Positions 32,239 to 41,332 of a stretch of 64,000 nt of DNA are shown here, in pieces. Location of the stretch: contig NZ_HG003686.1 in the NCBI RefSeq assembly GCF_000312365.2, positions 820,538 through 884,537 on the forward strand, in the 5' to 3' direction. A program made the translations under genes and the position numbers. This DNA comes from Anaerococcus provencensis (lineage in GTDB: Bacteria > Bacillota > Clostridia > Tissierellales > Peptoniphilaceae). Within the stretch, counting starts at the first letter, position 1. Every line of letters begins with the position of its first letter. A model generated the notes under the pieces. It ran no database searches, was not told the origin of the DNA, and worked only from the letters and a program-made list of their open reading frames with translations.

Positions 32239-32847
32239 ATGAAGAAAGGTTTTTTACTAGTAGTATCTGGTCCTTCAGGAGTTGGAAAAGGTACTGTCCT
32301 TCATGATCTTATGAATACACAAAAGAATCTTGTTTATTCCGTTTCAGCAACGACAAGAAATAAGAGAGATGGCGAGATTGAAGGAGTAAGTTATTTTTAT
32401 AAGACTCATGATGAATTTAAGCAAATGATTGATGAAGATGAATTTCTTGAATATGCCAAGGTACATAACAATTATTACGGAACTCCAAAAGAATTCGTAG
32501 AAAGAAAAATTAATGAAGGTAAAATTGTAGTTCTTGAAATAGATGTCCAAGGTGCAGTAAATGTCAAACAAAACACTGAAAATGCTGTTTTCATCTTCCT
32601 TGCTCCACCGAGCCTATCAGAACTTAAAAATAGGATAGTAGGTCGAGGTACCGAAACAGAACAAGACATCAATGTTAGAATGAAAAATGCTAGAAAAGAG
32701 CTTGAGTACATCAAGTACTACGATTACCTTGTTATAAACGACCACATTAACTCAGCTATTAACTCAGTAAACGAGATTATTAATGCTGAAAAGCATAAGG
32801 TCTTTAGAGAAGAAGATTTTGACATAAAGGAGATTTTAGATGAATAA
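32239..32847 (+). CDS. gmk: Guanylate kinase
   Basis: A 202-residue enzyme that phosphorylates GMP to GDP. The P-loop is VSGPSGVGKGTV; SATTRNKRDGEIEGVSYFY binds GMP; LEIDVQGAVNVK follows. It starts the gmk-rpoZ-coaBC-priA run common to Firmicutes and overlaps rpoZ by 8 bases. The ribosome site AAGGAGG is strong. Confidence 0.96.
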   Translation: MKKGFLLVVSGPSGVGKGTVLHDLMNTQKNLVYSVSATTRNKRDGEIEGVSYFYKTHDEFKQMIDEDEFLEYAKVHNNYYGTPKEFVERKINEGKIVVLEIDVQGAVNVKQNTENAVFIFLAPPSLSELKNRIVGRGTETEQDINVRMKNARKELEYIKYYDYLVINDHINSAINSVNEIINAEKHKVFREEDFDIKEILDE

Positions 32848-33025
32848 CCCATCTTTTAAGAAGCTATCAGAAATTAGCCCAAGTAGATACGACATTTGTA
32901 TGATGGTATCAAAAAGAGCAAGAAGAATTGTAAGTGGTTCTGCTCCACTAACTAAAAAAGTTGAAGCAAAACCAGTCACACAAGCCCTAAACGAAGTAGT
33001 TGAAGGTAAAGTTTGTAAGAAATGA
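32840..33025 (+). CDS. rpoZ: RNA polymerase omega subunit
   Basis: A 61-residue omega subunit, which supports assembly of the beta' subunit. The conserved phrase SRYDICMMVSKRARRIV is present, followed by KPVTQALNEVVEGKV. It overlaps gmk at the front and coaBC at the back by 4 bases. The short length is usual for Firmicutes. Confidence 0.94.
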   Translation: MNNPSFKKLSEISPSRYDICMMVSKRARRIVSGSAPLTKKVEAKPVTQALNEVVEGKVCKK

Positions 33026-34194
33026 TTAAAGGAAAAAATATTTTACTAGGGGTTACTGGAGGCATAGCTTGTTATAAAGATCTTGAGCTATGCTCAAGAC
33101 TAATAAAAAAAGGTGCCAATATAAAGGTGATTATGACTCCTAGTGCGACAGAATTTGTAAGACCCTTAGCTTTTGAAACCATGGCAAGGTCAGAAGTTTA
33201 CTCAGATATGTGGGAAGGTCACCATGATATAGTTCATCATATTGATTTACCTAAATGGGCTGATGTAATGCTTATAGCACCGGCTTCAGCTTCAACTATT
33301 GGCAAGATGGCACATGGAATCTCAGACAATTTCCTAACAGCCGCTTACTTGGCTTGTGCCAAGGATGTTATCATAGCACCATCTATGAACACCCAAATGC
33401 TACACAATCCTGCTACTCAAAAAAACATTGAAACTTTAAAGTCTTATGGCGTTAAGGTCATAGCTCCAGAATCAGGAATCCTTGCTTGTGATACAATTGG
33501 TGATGGTAGAATGGAAGAACCTGAACAAATTGTAGAATACTTGGAAGACTACTTCACAAAAAAAGATTTGCTTGGCAAAAACATAATAGTGACTGCTGGA
33601 CCAACCATAGAGCCTATAGATTTTGTAAGATATATTACCAATCATTCATCAGGTAAAATGGGCTATAATATAGCAAATGAAGCAAAAAAAAGAGGAGCTA
33701 ATGTTACTCTTATATCAGGGCCTGTTAAACCTTTCGAAATAGCTGGTATTAATCGAATAGAGATAAAAACAAATGATCAGTTAAAGGATGCTATAGAAAG
33801 CAATTTTAGTGATGCAGATGCACTAATAATGGCTGCAGCGCCTGTAGATTATAAGGCAAGTGAAGTTAGCGATAAGAAAATCAAAAAATCAGGATCCAAT
33901 TTAAACATGGAATTTATCGAAAATACTGATATACTTAAATATTTTGGATCAGTAAAAACTAAGCAAACCATTATTGGTTTTGCTGCTGAAACGGATGATT
34001 TGATTGATAATGCAAATAAAAAACTTATATCCAAAAATGCTGATTACATTATAGCCAACGATTTGAAGAAAGATGGAGCAGGTTTTAACACCGATACCAA
34101 TATTGCAAGTATTATTTCAAAAGATAATGTCATAAACCTCGATATAATGACTAAGGTAGAATTAGCAAATAAAATATTAGATTTAGTTAGGTGA
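33022..34194 (+). CDS. coaBC: Bifunctional CoaBC (phosphopantothenoylcysteine synthetase/decarboxylase)
   Basis: A 390-residue enzyme for two steps of coenzyme A synthesis. The N-terminal flavin-dependent decarboxylase shows GVTGGIACYK, the PASAST loop, the APSMNTQM motif and the cysteine lid SGILACDTIGDGRM. The C-terminal synthetase starts near residue 190 (IIVTAGPTIEPIDFVRYI). The product CoA is the phosphopantetheine donor for the AcpS domain encoded at 16177. The priA frame begins right after its stop. Confidence 0.95.
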   Translation: MIKGKNILLGVTGGIACYKDLELCSRLIKKGANIKVIMTPSATEFVRPLAFETMARSEVYSDMWEGHHDIVHHIDLPKWADVMLIAPASASTIGKMAHGISDNFLTAAYLACAKDVIIAPSMNTQMLHNPATQKNIETLKSYGVKVIAPESGILACDTIGDGRMEEPEQIVEYLEDYFTKKDLLGKNIIVTAGPTIEPIDFVRYITNHSSGKMGYNIANEAKKRGANVTLISGPVKPFEIAGINRIEIKTNDQLKDAIESNFSDADALIMAAAPVDYKASEVSDKKIKKSGSNLNMEFIENTDILKYFGSVKTKQTIIGFAAETDDLIDNANKKLISKNADYIIANDLKKDGAGFNTDTNIASIISKDNVINLDIMTKVELANKILDLVR

Positions 34195-34198
34195 GATT

Positions 34199-36568
34199 AT
34201 TTACGCTAAAGTTATAATCGATAGTAAAAGTAGGTTTTTAAACAGACCTTTTACTTATCGTATCCCAGAAAAATTTAATAAAAAAATAGACATAGCAATG
34301 AGAGTTTTAGTTCCTTTTGGTAAAGGGAATAAAACTAGCGTTGCTTTTGTTTATGAAATTTTAAATGATGTAAAGCTAGATTTTGAGACTAAAGATATAT
34401 TAGAAATTATTGACCAAAAACCTCTTATATCAAAAGAGCTAATTGATTTAGCTTTTTTTATGTCCCAAAAATATATGTCACCCATACAAGCTTCATTAAG
34501 TCAGGTGATGCCACCTACTGAAATTAAGAATATTAAGACCTTTTATCAATCTAAGGGCGAAGATATTGGAGAATTTTCAAAGTTTTTAAGAAAACCAAAA
34601 ACAATGGAAGAGATAGTAGGGGAATTTGGGGATGTAAAAGATGATATTATCTCTTTACTTGATGATGAGAAGATTTTAGTTTCCTATGATATTAAAAAAA
34701 CTCAAAAGATATCATATGACCAGTATGTTAAATTAGTAGACAATTCAAATATTAATATTAGTGGCAATGCGATTAAGCAAAAGGAAATAATAGAATTTTT
34801 GAAAGAAAATGGATCATCAAGTGTTAAAGAAATACTGATGAAAACAAAGTCTAGTAAATCTAGTTTAAATTCATTGGTGGAAAAAAATGTTGTCGAATAT
34901 TATTATATCGAATCAAAAAAAGAACTAACAAAAGAATATAAAAAATATGACAAATTTATCTTAAATGATGAACAACAAAGAGCTTATGATAATATAGTTG
35001 ATAATCCTTCATCTGACTTTTTATTGTATGGAGTTACAGGATCTGGTAAGACAGAAATTTTCCTCCAAGTTGTAGAGAAAGTAATAAAAGATGGCAAAGA
35101 AGCAATAATTTTAGTTCCTGAAATTTCACTTACTCCCCAAACCATTGAAAGATTTAAGGGTAGATTTGATGAAAAAATTGCTATTATTCACTCTAAATTA
35201 ACTCCTAAGGAAAGATTTGACCAATGGAGAATGATTAATAATGGAGAGGTTAAAATAGCAATAGGAGCAAGATCGGCAATATTTGCTCCTTTCAAAAACT
35301 TAGGGGTAATAATAATCGATGAAGAACATGATCAGTCGTATATATCATCTAAAGACCCAAAATATCATACAGATGAGATAGCTAGGTTTAGGTCATCTTA
35401 CAATAATTGTAATCTTATCTTAGCAACAGCAACACCGTCAATAAAAACAATGAATAAGGTGGACGAAGGCACATACAAGTTGATACACTTAAAAAACAGA
35501 GTCAACAATAGGCCTCCTTCTATCGAAATAGTAGATTTGAAAGAAGAATTAAAAAGATCAAATTACTCAATTATTAGCATAAGGCTTAGAGAAGAGATTG
35601 AGAGAAACTTAAAGAATAAAGAACAAACCATTTTGTTTTTAAATAAAATAGGACACGATTCTTTTACATTTTGTAGGTCTTGTGGTTATGTTGTAAAATG
35701 TGAAGCTTGTGATGTAGCTATGACTTATCATAAAAAGGTTGATAAACTTGTTTGCCACTATTGTGGACGAACTGCAAATCAACCAAAGGTTTGTCCTGTT
35801 TGTCATTCCAAAAAAATTAAAGAATTTGGTGCAGGAACCGAAAAACTAGAGGAAGAGGTAAGAGAGTTATTTCCACAAGCAAGAGTTCTTAGGATGGATA
35901 GTATGGTTGCCAATCAGAAGAATTCTTATGATATGATGTATTCAGCTATGAAAAATAATCAGATTGACATATTGCTCGGGACTCAGATGATTGCCAAAGG
36001 ATTGGACTTTAAAAATGTCACCCTAGTTGGCATAATATCTGCAGACTTGTCTTTAAATGTTGGAGATTTTAAGGCTCAAGAAAATACCTTTCAACTATTA
36101 ACTCAAGTTGCTGGCAGGGCAGGGAGAGACAAAAAAGATGGAAGAGTTATAATTCAAACATACAGACCAGATAATTTTGTCATTCAAGCTGTAAAAAACA
36201 ATGATTATGAGAGTTTTTATAAAAACGAAATTATTGAAAGAGAAGCTTTTTCATATCCACCTTTCAAAAATATTATTACCGTAAAAATTATAAATGTATC
36301 AAGATCTAAGTGTGCTAATATTTCTAAAGAATTTGTTGAATGCTTAAAAAAGAAATTATTTGCTAATGAATCTATTGAAATTATAGGACCCAACCCTTGT
36401 AAGATTTCAAGAATTAACAACAAACATAGGTATAATATCATTGTAAAAGTCTTTGATGATGATCTCAAAGTAACTATAGATGCAATTAATCATTTGCGAA
36501 ATAAATTTATAAATAACTATAAGGATACAAGTTTTATCCCAGCCCTAAACCCTAGCATTATTAATTAA
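34199..36568 (+). CDS. priA: Primosomal helicase PriA, apparent AUU start
   Basis: A replication-restart helicase, about 789 residues. Motifs are GVTGSGKTEIFLQV, IDEEHD, paired zinc modules (CRSCGYVVKCEAC and CHYCGRTA...CPVC) and the QVAGRAGR motif. The frame upstream of the first ATG (34298) clearly encodes the PriA 3'-DNA-binding N-terminus (YAKVIIDSKSRFLNRPFTY), so the true start lies earlier. Between the in-frame stop at 34184 and that sequence there is no ATG, GTG or TTG, only two ATT codons (34196, 34199). AGGTG sits 5 bases before the second, which I use. Otherwise a short form from 34298 would lack 33 conserved residues. Confidence 0.85.
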   Translation: MYAKVIIDSKSRFLNRPFTYRIPEKFNKKIDIAMRVLVPFGKGNKTSVAFVYEILNDVKLDFETKDILEIIDQKPLISKELIDLAFFMSQKYMSPIQASLSQVMPPTEIKNIKTFYQSKGEDIGEFSKFLRKPKTMEEIVGEFGDVKDDIISLLDDEKILVSYDIKKTQKISYDQYVKLVDNSNINISGNAIKQKEIIEFLKENGSSSVKEILMKTKSSKSSLNSLVEKNVVEYYYIESKKELTKEYKKYDKFILNDEQQRAYDNIVDNPSSDFLLYGVTGSGKTEIFLQVVEKVIKDGKEAIILVPEISLTPQTIERFKGRFDEKIAIIHSKLTPKERFDQWRMINNGEVKIAIGARSAIFAPFKNLGVIIIDEEHDQSYISSKDPKYHTDEIARFRSSYNNCNLILATATPSIKTMNKVDEGTYKLIHLKNRVNNRPPSIEIVDLKEELKRSNYSIISIRLREEIERNLKNKEQTILFLNKIGHDSFTFCRSCGYVVKCEACDVAMTYHKKVDKLVCHYCGRTANQPKVCPVCHSKKIKEFGAGTEKLEEEVRELFPQARVLRMDSMVANQKNSYDMMYSAMKNNQIDILLGTQMIAKGLDFKNVTLVGIISADLSLNVGDFKAQENTFQLLTQVAGRAGRDKKDGRVIIQTYRPDNFVIQAVKNNDYESFYKNEIIEREAFSYPPFKNIITVKIINVSRSKCANISKEFVECLKKKLFANESIEIIGPNPCKISRINNKHRYNIIVKVFDDDLKVTIDAINHLRNKFINNYKDTSFIPALNPSIIN

Positions 36569-36577
36569 GGAGTGTAT

Positions 36578-37894
36578 ATGTTTGATTTTTTTAGAAGAAA
36601 AAAAGATAAAGAGAAGACTGATGAGCTAAAAAAAGAAGGCGAGAATTTAGCCTTAGAAAATGAAATTGAAGAAAATGATATAGATGATGATTCTAACAAA
36701 GAGTTTAAGCTAGATAGTCATGAAGATAATGAGACATTAGTATTTGAAGCTGGATCTATATCAACTGATATGGAAACTAATAACGTTGATAATGATGATA
36801 TCAAGTCTTTTGATGAAGAAAAACTAAGTGAAAATACTAGCGAAAATCATTTTTATAATAATTTTGATGAAATAGATAACCAAGAAACATCAAATGAAGA
36901 AGAAACTCATGTATTGTTAGAAGAAGAAATTGACGAAGCTAATCCAGAATTTGAGAATAATGATAGCAAAGTTAAAAAAGTAGGTTTTTTTGACCGCATT
37001 AGGAATGGATTAGTAAAAACTCGAGACCAGTTTTCATCTCAAGTTAAAAATCTATTTACTGCAAATGTAAAGATTGACGATGAATTATTTGAAGAATTAG
37101 AAGAGATACTTATTTCAGCCGATATAGGTATGGACACAACTCTTGCTATAGTTGATAGTCTTCGCTATGAAATAAAAGAAAGAAAGATTAAAGATTCAGA
37201 CCAAATATATCCACTGCTTGAAGAAATAATGGTCAGACACTTGGATAGAGATAATCTAAACAATGATTTAAATATGAATGATAATGACCTAGCTATAATA
37301 TTAGTGATTGGAGTAAATGGTGTCGGTAAAACTACTACTATTGGTAAGCTTGCCTATAATCTCAAAAACGAAGGCAAGGCTGTTATGCTAGCAGCTGCCG
37401 ATACCTTTAGGGCAGCTGCCATTGAACAACTTGGGGAGTGGGCAGATAGGGCAGATGTAGAAATGATTGCTCACCAGGAAGGTGCAGACCCTTCTGCAGT
37501 TATATTTGACGCTATACAATCGGCAAAAAATAAAAATGTTGATGTATTAATTTGTGACACAGCTGGTAGACTTCACAACAAGAAAAACTTGATGAAAGAG
37601 CTTGAGAAAATTAATAAAACTATTGATAGCCACGCAGGAAAAGCAACTAGGGAAAATATCCTAGTATTAGATGCCACAACTGGACAAAATGCTGTAAGCC
37701 AATTAAGAGAATTCAAAAATGTTACAGATATTACAGGACTAATATTGACCAAACTAGATGGAACTGCAAAGGGTGGAATTATATTCCCATTACAATATGA
37801 ACTCAACGTACCAGTAAAATATATTGGCCTTGGTGAGGGCATTGATAACCTAGAAAAATTTGATTCAAAAACTTTTGTCGATGCTTTGTTTTAG
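36578..37894 (+). CDS. ftsY: Signal recognition particle receptor FtsY
   Basis: A 438-residue GTPase that docks SRP-ribosome complexes at the membrane. Residues 1 to about 130 form a long acidic A domain (rich in Glu, Asp and Asn). The NG domain follows with GVNGVGKTTTIGKLA, DTFRAAA, CDTAGRLH and TKLDGTAKGG. The ATG at 36578 is 5 bases from TTAAGGAG; an in-frame GTG at 36572 lies inside that site and is rejected. It directly follows priA and precedes the rpsB promoter. Confidence 0.95.
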   Translation: MFDFFRRKKDKEKTDELKKEGENLALENEIEENDIDDDSNKEFKLDSHEDNETLVFEAGSISTDMETNNVDNDDIKSFDEEKLSENTSENHFYNNFDEIDNQETSNEEETHVLLEEEIDEANPEFENNDSKVKKVGFFDRIRNGLVKTRDQFSSQVKNLFTANVKIDDELFEELEEILISADIGMDTTLAIVDSLRYEIKERKIKDSDQIYPLLEEIMVRHLDRDNLNNDLNMNDNDLAIILVIGVNGVGKTTTIGKLAYNLKNEGKAVMLAAADTFRAAAIEQLGEWADRADVEMIAHQEGADPSAVIFDAIQSAKNKNVDVLICDTAGRLHNKKNLMKELEKINKTIDSHAGKATRENILVLDATTGQNAVSQLREFKNVTDITGLILTKLDGTAKGGIIFPLQYELNVPVKYIGLGEGIDNLEKFDSKTFVDALF

Positions 37895-37897
37895 CTA

Positions 37898-37926
37898 TTG
37901 AAATTTTAACAAGTCTATAGTAAAAT
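37898..37926 (+). promoter_or_regulatory. Promoter of rpsB-tsf
   Basis: TTGAAA (37898-37903) and TAAAAT (37921-37926) are exactly 17 bases apart. The predicted start near 37933 leaves a 100-base leader before rpsB. Confidence 0.8.
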
Positions 37927-37959
37927 ATTACAGTACTACAAAAATATACACATTCCTGG

Positions 37960-37997
37960 ATAGGTACTTCGTTGCCAGATAATGGTTAAGTATCTAT
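37960..37997 (+). promoter_or_regulatory. Structured 5' leader of rpsB (possible autoregulatory RNA)
   Basis: A 10-bp stem (ATAGGTACTT at 37960-37969 with AAGTATCTAT at 37988-37997, one G-U pair) encloses a second small hairpin (GCCA 37974-37977 with TGGT 37983-37986, loop GATAA). No T-run follows, so it is not a terminator. Its place in the leader of a ribosomal protein operon suggests S2 or another binder controls it. This is inference; I do not recognise a named family. Confidence 0.5.
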
Positions 37998-38034
37998 AAG
38001 AAGGGGATGGAAGAAGAAAACGGAGGAAAAATAT

Positions 38035-38838
38035 ATGGCAGTAGTTTCAATGAAAAAATTACTAGAAGCTGGTGTACACTTTGGACACCAAACTAGAAGA
38101 TGGAATCCTAAAATGTCTAGATTCATCTTCACAGAAAGAAATGGAATCTATATAGTAGATTTACAAAAAACTTCTACTCAACTTGATGAAGCATATGCAA
38201 TGATTAGAGATATTGTTGCTGACGATGGTGAAGTTTTATTTGTAGGAACAAAAAAACAAGCACAAGATGCTATTGAGCAAGAAGCAAAAAGATCTGGTCA
38301 ATATTACGTATCTAACAGATGGTTAGGTGGTATGTTAACCAACTTTAAAACAATTAGAAAAAGCATTGACAAACTAAAAAGATATGAACAAATGGAAGAA
38401 GACGGAACATTCGATCTTCTACCAAAAAAAGAAGTACTACAATACCAAAAAGAAATGGACAAACTAGAAAAGAACCTTGGCGGTATCAAAGAAATGACAA
38501 AACTACCAGATGTTCTATTTGTAGTTGACCCAGGTGAAGAAGCAATAGCTGTTCATGAAGCAAGAATACTTGGTATCCCAGTTGTAGCAATTGTTGATAC
38601 AAACTGTGACCCAGATGAAGTTGATTTACCTATCCCTGGAAATGATGATGCAATTCGTGCTGTAAAACTTATCACATCAGTAATGGCAGATGCAGTTATC
38701 GAAGCAAACCAAGGAAGTGAATTTGCTCCACAAGAAGAAGATGTTGAAGACCAAGTAGATGAAGATCTAACAGAAGAAAATTCTGATGAAGATTTAGAAG
38801 TTGTTGACCAAAACGAAGAAGAAAGCGAAGAAAATTAA
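38035..38838 (+). CDS. rpsB: 30S ribosomal protein S2
   Basis: A 267-residue S2. It opens with [24 protein letters not shown] and contains [13 protein letters not shown] and [14 protein letters not shown]. The last 40 residues are a strongly acidic tail (Glu/Asp/Gln), longer than the B. subtilis form. GGAGG precedes the ATG. It is followed by tsf after 10 bases, the standard pair. Confidence 0.97.
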   Translation: MAVVSMKKLLEAGVHFGHQTRRWNPKMSRFIFTERNGIYIVDLQKTSTQLDEAYAMIRDIVADDGEVLFVGTKKQAQDAIEQEAKRSGQYYVSNRWLGGMLTNFKTIRKSIDKLKRYEQMEEDGTFDLLPKKEVLQYQKEMDKLEKNLGGIKEMTKLPDVLFVVDPGEEAIAVHEARILGIPVVAIVDTNCDPDEVDLPIPGNDDAIRAVKLITSVMADAVIEANQGSEFAPQEEDVEDQVDEDLTEENSDEDLEVVDQNEEESEEN

Positions 38839-38848
38839 GGAGTATAAG

Positions 38849-39517
38849 ATGGCTATAAGTGCAAGCTTAGTAAAAGAATTAAGAGAAATGACTGGTGCAG
38901 GAATGATGGACTGCAAAAAAGCTCTACAAGAGACTGATGGTGATATCGACGCAGCAGTTAAACTATTAAAGGAAAAAGGACAAGCTACACTTGATAAAAA
39001 AGCTGGACGTATTGCAGCTGAAGGTGTTATCGGTTCATATATTCACAATAATAAAATAGGTGTTATTGTAGAAATCAACACAGAAACTGATTTCTCAGCT
39101 AATACAGATACAGTTAAAGACTTTGCTCGTGATATTGCAATGCACGTTGCAGCATCAAATCCACTATACATTTCAGAGGCAGATGCAGATGAGAAAGATA
39201 TAGCTGAACAAAGAGAAATCCTAACAAACCAAGCAATCAATGAAGCAAATGAAAATATGCCAGAAGATAAAAAGAAAATGATTGCTGAGAAGAAGGTTGA
39301 AGGAAGACTTAAAAAATACTTCTCAGAAGTTTGCCTATTAGACCAAGCTTATATCAAAAATCCTGACCAAACAGTTGAACAATATCTAAGAGATACAGCT
39401 AGCAAGGTTGGTGAAAACATCAAAATTAGAAGATTCGCTAGATTTGAAGTAGGCGAAGGTCTTGAAAAGAAAGAAGAAGATTTTGCAGCTGAAGTAGCTT
39501 CACAAATGAACGCATAA
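38849..39517 (+). CDS. tsf: Elongation factor Ts (short form)
   Basis: A 222-residue nucleotide-exchange factor for EF-Tu. It opens with MAISASLVKELREMTGAGMM and contains the core TDFSANTDTVKDFA, which contacts EF-Tu. It is about 70 residues shorter than the usual Firmicutes EF-Ts (about 290) and seems to keep one core subdomain, like the Thermus and cyanobacterial forms. The ATG at 38849 follows AAGGAG; upstream in-frame codons lie inside rpsB and are not used. Confidence 0.94.
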   Translation: MAISASLVKELREMTGAGMMDCKKALQETDGDIDAAVKLLKEKGQATLDKKAGRIAAEGVIGSYIHNNKIGVIVEINTETDFSANTDTVKDFARDIAMHVAASNPLYISEADADEKDIAEQREILTNQAINEANENMPEDKKKMIAEKKVEGRLKKYFSEVCLLDQAYIKNPDQTVEQYLRDTASKVGENIKIRRFARFEVGEGLEKKEEDFAAEVASQMNA

Positions 39518-39534
39518 TAATTTTAAAATTATTA

Positions 39535-39567
39535 AAGTGTCACCTATATTTTTAGGTGGCACTTTTT
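39535..39567 (+). terminator. Terminator of rpsB-tsf
   Basis: An 11-bp stem (AAGTGTCACCT / AGGTGGCACTT, one T-G pair) with an eight-base loop is followed by five T. Confidence 0.9.
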
Positions 39568-39598
39568 AAATAAAAGCTTATTTAAATATGGAGTATAT

Positions 39599-41332
39599 AT
39601 GTTTAAAAATTTCAAATGGTTCCTGAAATACTCTAAAAGAAATTATATTATAGGATCAATTTCTCTTATTATTACTGATATAATTTCTCTATTTTTACCT
39701 TATTTAACAGGTAAGTTAATAGATATGGTTTATCTAGGAACACTTACAATGGACACCTTCATAAAAATGATAGTAATAGCATTAATAATGGTTATTTTAA
39801 AATATGTAACAGCTATTGCATGGTCTTATAATATTTTTAAATCATCGTCGTTGATGGAATATGTTACTAGAGATAAACTTATGAGTAAGTTTTTGAAACA
39901 ATCTCAAAGATTTTTTGAACAAAATTCTACTGGATCATTAATGAGTAAATCTACCCAAGATGTAGGCCAGGTGGCAATGTTTGCTGGTTTTGGAATATTG
40001 GCCTTTTTTGACGCTTTAGTTTTTCCTATATTTATTTTACTCATGATGGTAACTACTATTGACTTTAGATTGACAATTTTATCAATACTACCTATGCTTG
40101 TTTTTTTGATTGCTTATTCAAAACTTGTAGGTAAGTGGTATATAAGATCAAAAGCTGTTAACGAAAGCTTTGATGACTTAACTAATAGAGTTTTAGAAGA
40201 TGTTGAAGGCATAAGAATTGTTAGAGTTTTTAATATTGGCGATGCTAGATACAATAATTTTAAGGAGTCTGCAAGGGAACTAGCTGATAAAAGTATTGAC
40301 TTAGCTAGGCTTCAATCATGGATGGAGCCATCAGAAAGACTTACTGTTACCTTAGCTTATATAATTTCGATTGGTTATGGATCAGTATTGATTTCTAAAG
40401 GAGATTTAAGTGTGGGTCAAGTAGTATCTTTCACTTATTATCTAAACATGCTTATCTGGCCAATGTTTGCCTTTGGTGAATTTATGAATTTAAACCAGCA
40501 GGCAAATGCAGCAATGGATAGGATAATGGAAGTATTAAATTATAAGGAAGAAATACCTAATTCTGAAAGTTTAGAAAATGTAGATAACAATCCTTCAATT
40601 AGTTTTATAGACCATAATTTTACTTACCCATCAAATAATGAGAAAGTCTTAAAAGATATAAATTTAATGATTGACCAAGGAAGTTCTTTAGGTATTATAG
40701 GTAAAACTGGATCTGGGAAAACCACTCTGATTAGGCAACTACTTGATATATATAAGGTTGATAAAGAATCTATTATTATTTCAGATGAAAGTTTTAGTGA
40801 GATTTCATCAAAATCTTTCAAAGATAAAATAGGATATGTTCCACAAGAACATATGATATTTTCTGACACTTTGAAAAATAATATCAGATTTTCCAAGCTC
40901 GATGCTAGTGATGAAGAAATAGATGAAGCTATTGCTATTGCTGACTTTACAAAAGATATAAAAGAGTTTTCTGATGGTCTAGATACACTAACTGGCGAGA
41001 AAGGTGTATCCCTATCTGGCGGTCAAAAACAAAGACTTGCTATAGCAAGAGCTGTTTTGAAAGATCCAGATATATTGATACTTGATGATGCTATGAGCGC
41101 AGTAGACGCAAATACAGAACAGAATATCATAAAAAACCTATCAACTAGTAGGAAAGATAAAACGACAATAATTATTGCCCACAGGATAAGCCAGGTTCAA
41201 CATTGTGATAATATAATTATTCTAGAAGATGGTAAAATAGTTGATTCTGGAAATCACGATGAATTGATGAGTAGAGAGACTTGGTATAAAGACCAATATA
41301 TTAAACAGATAAGTGGAGGTAATAATGACTAA
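39599..41332 (+). CDS. ABC exporter half-transporter, degenerate-site subunit
   Basis: A 577-residue fused membrane-ATPase protein of the multidrug-exporter type. Six membrane segments span residues 1 to about 300, and the nucleotide domain runs from about 335. Walker A is GKTGSGKTTL, the signature VSLSGGQKQR is canonical, but Walker B ends in LILDDAMS, with Asp in place of the catalytic Glu. That marks the degenerate member of heterodimeric exporters such as TM287/288 or BmrCD. It overlaps the partner gene. Substrate unknown. Confidence 0.9.
   Translation: MFKNFKWFLKYSKRNYIIGSISLIITDIISLFLPYLTGKLIDMVYLGTLTMDTFIKMIVIALIMVILKYVTAIAWSYNIFKSSSLMEYVTRDKLMSKFLKQSQRFFEQNSTGSLMSKSTQDVGQVAMFAGFGILAFFDALVFPIFILLMMVTTIDFRLTILSILPMLVFLIAYSKLVGKWYIRSKAVNESFDDLTNRVLEDVEGIRIVRVFNIGDARYNNFKESARELADKSIDLARLQSWMEPSERLTVTLAYIISIGYGSVLISKGDLSVGQVVSFTYYLNMLIWPMFAFGEFMNLNQQANAAMDRIMEVLNYKEEIPNSESLENVDNNPSISFIDHNFTYPSNNEKVLKDINLMIDQGSSLGIIGKTGSGKTTLIRQLLDIYKVDKESIIISDESFSEISSKSFKDKIGYVPQEHMIFSDTLKNNIRFSKLDASDEEIDEAIAIADFTKDIKEFSDGLDTLTGEKGVSLSGGQKQRLAIARAVLKDPDILILDDAMSAVDANTEQNIIKNLSTSRKDKTTIIIAHRISQVQHCDNIIILEDGKIVDSGNHDELMSRETWYKDQYIKQISGGNND

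Noticed and set aside
34191..34193. GTG as the priA start
   Set aside because: It is in a different frame from priA.
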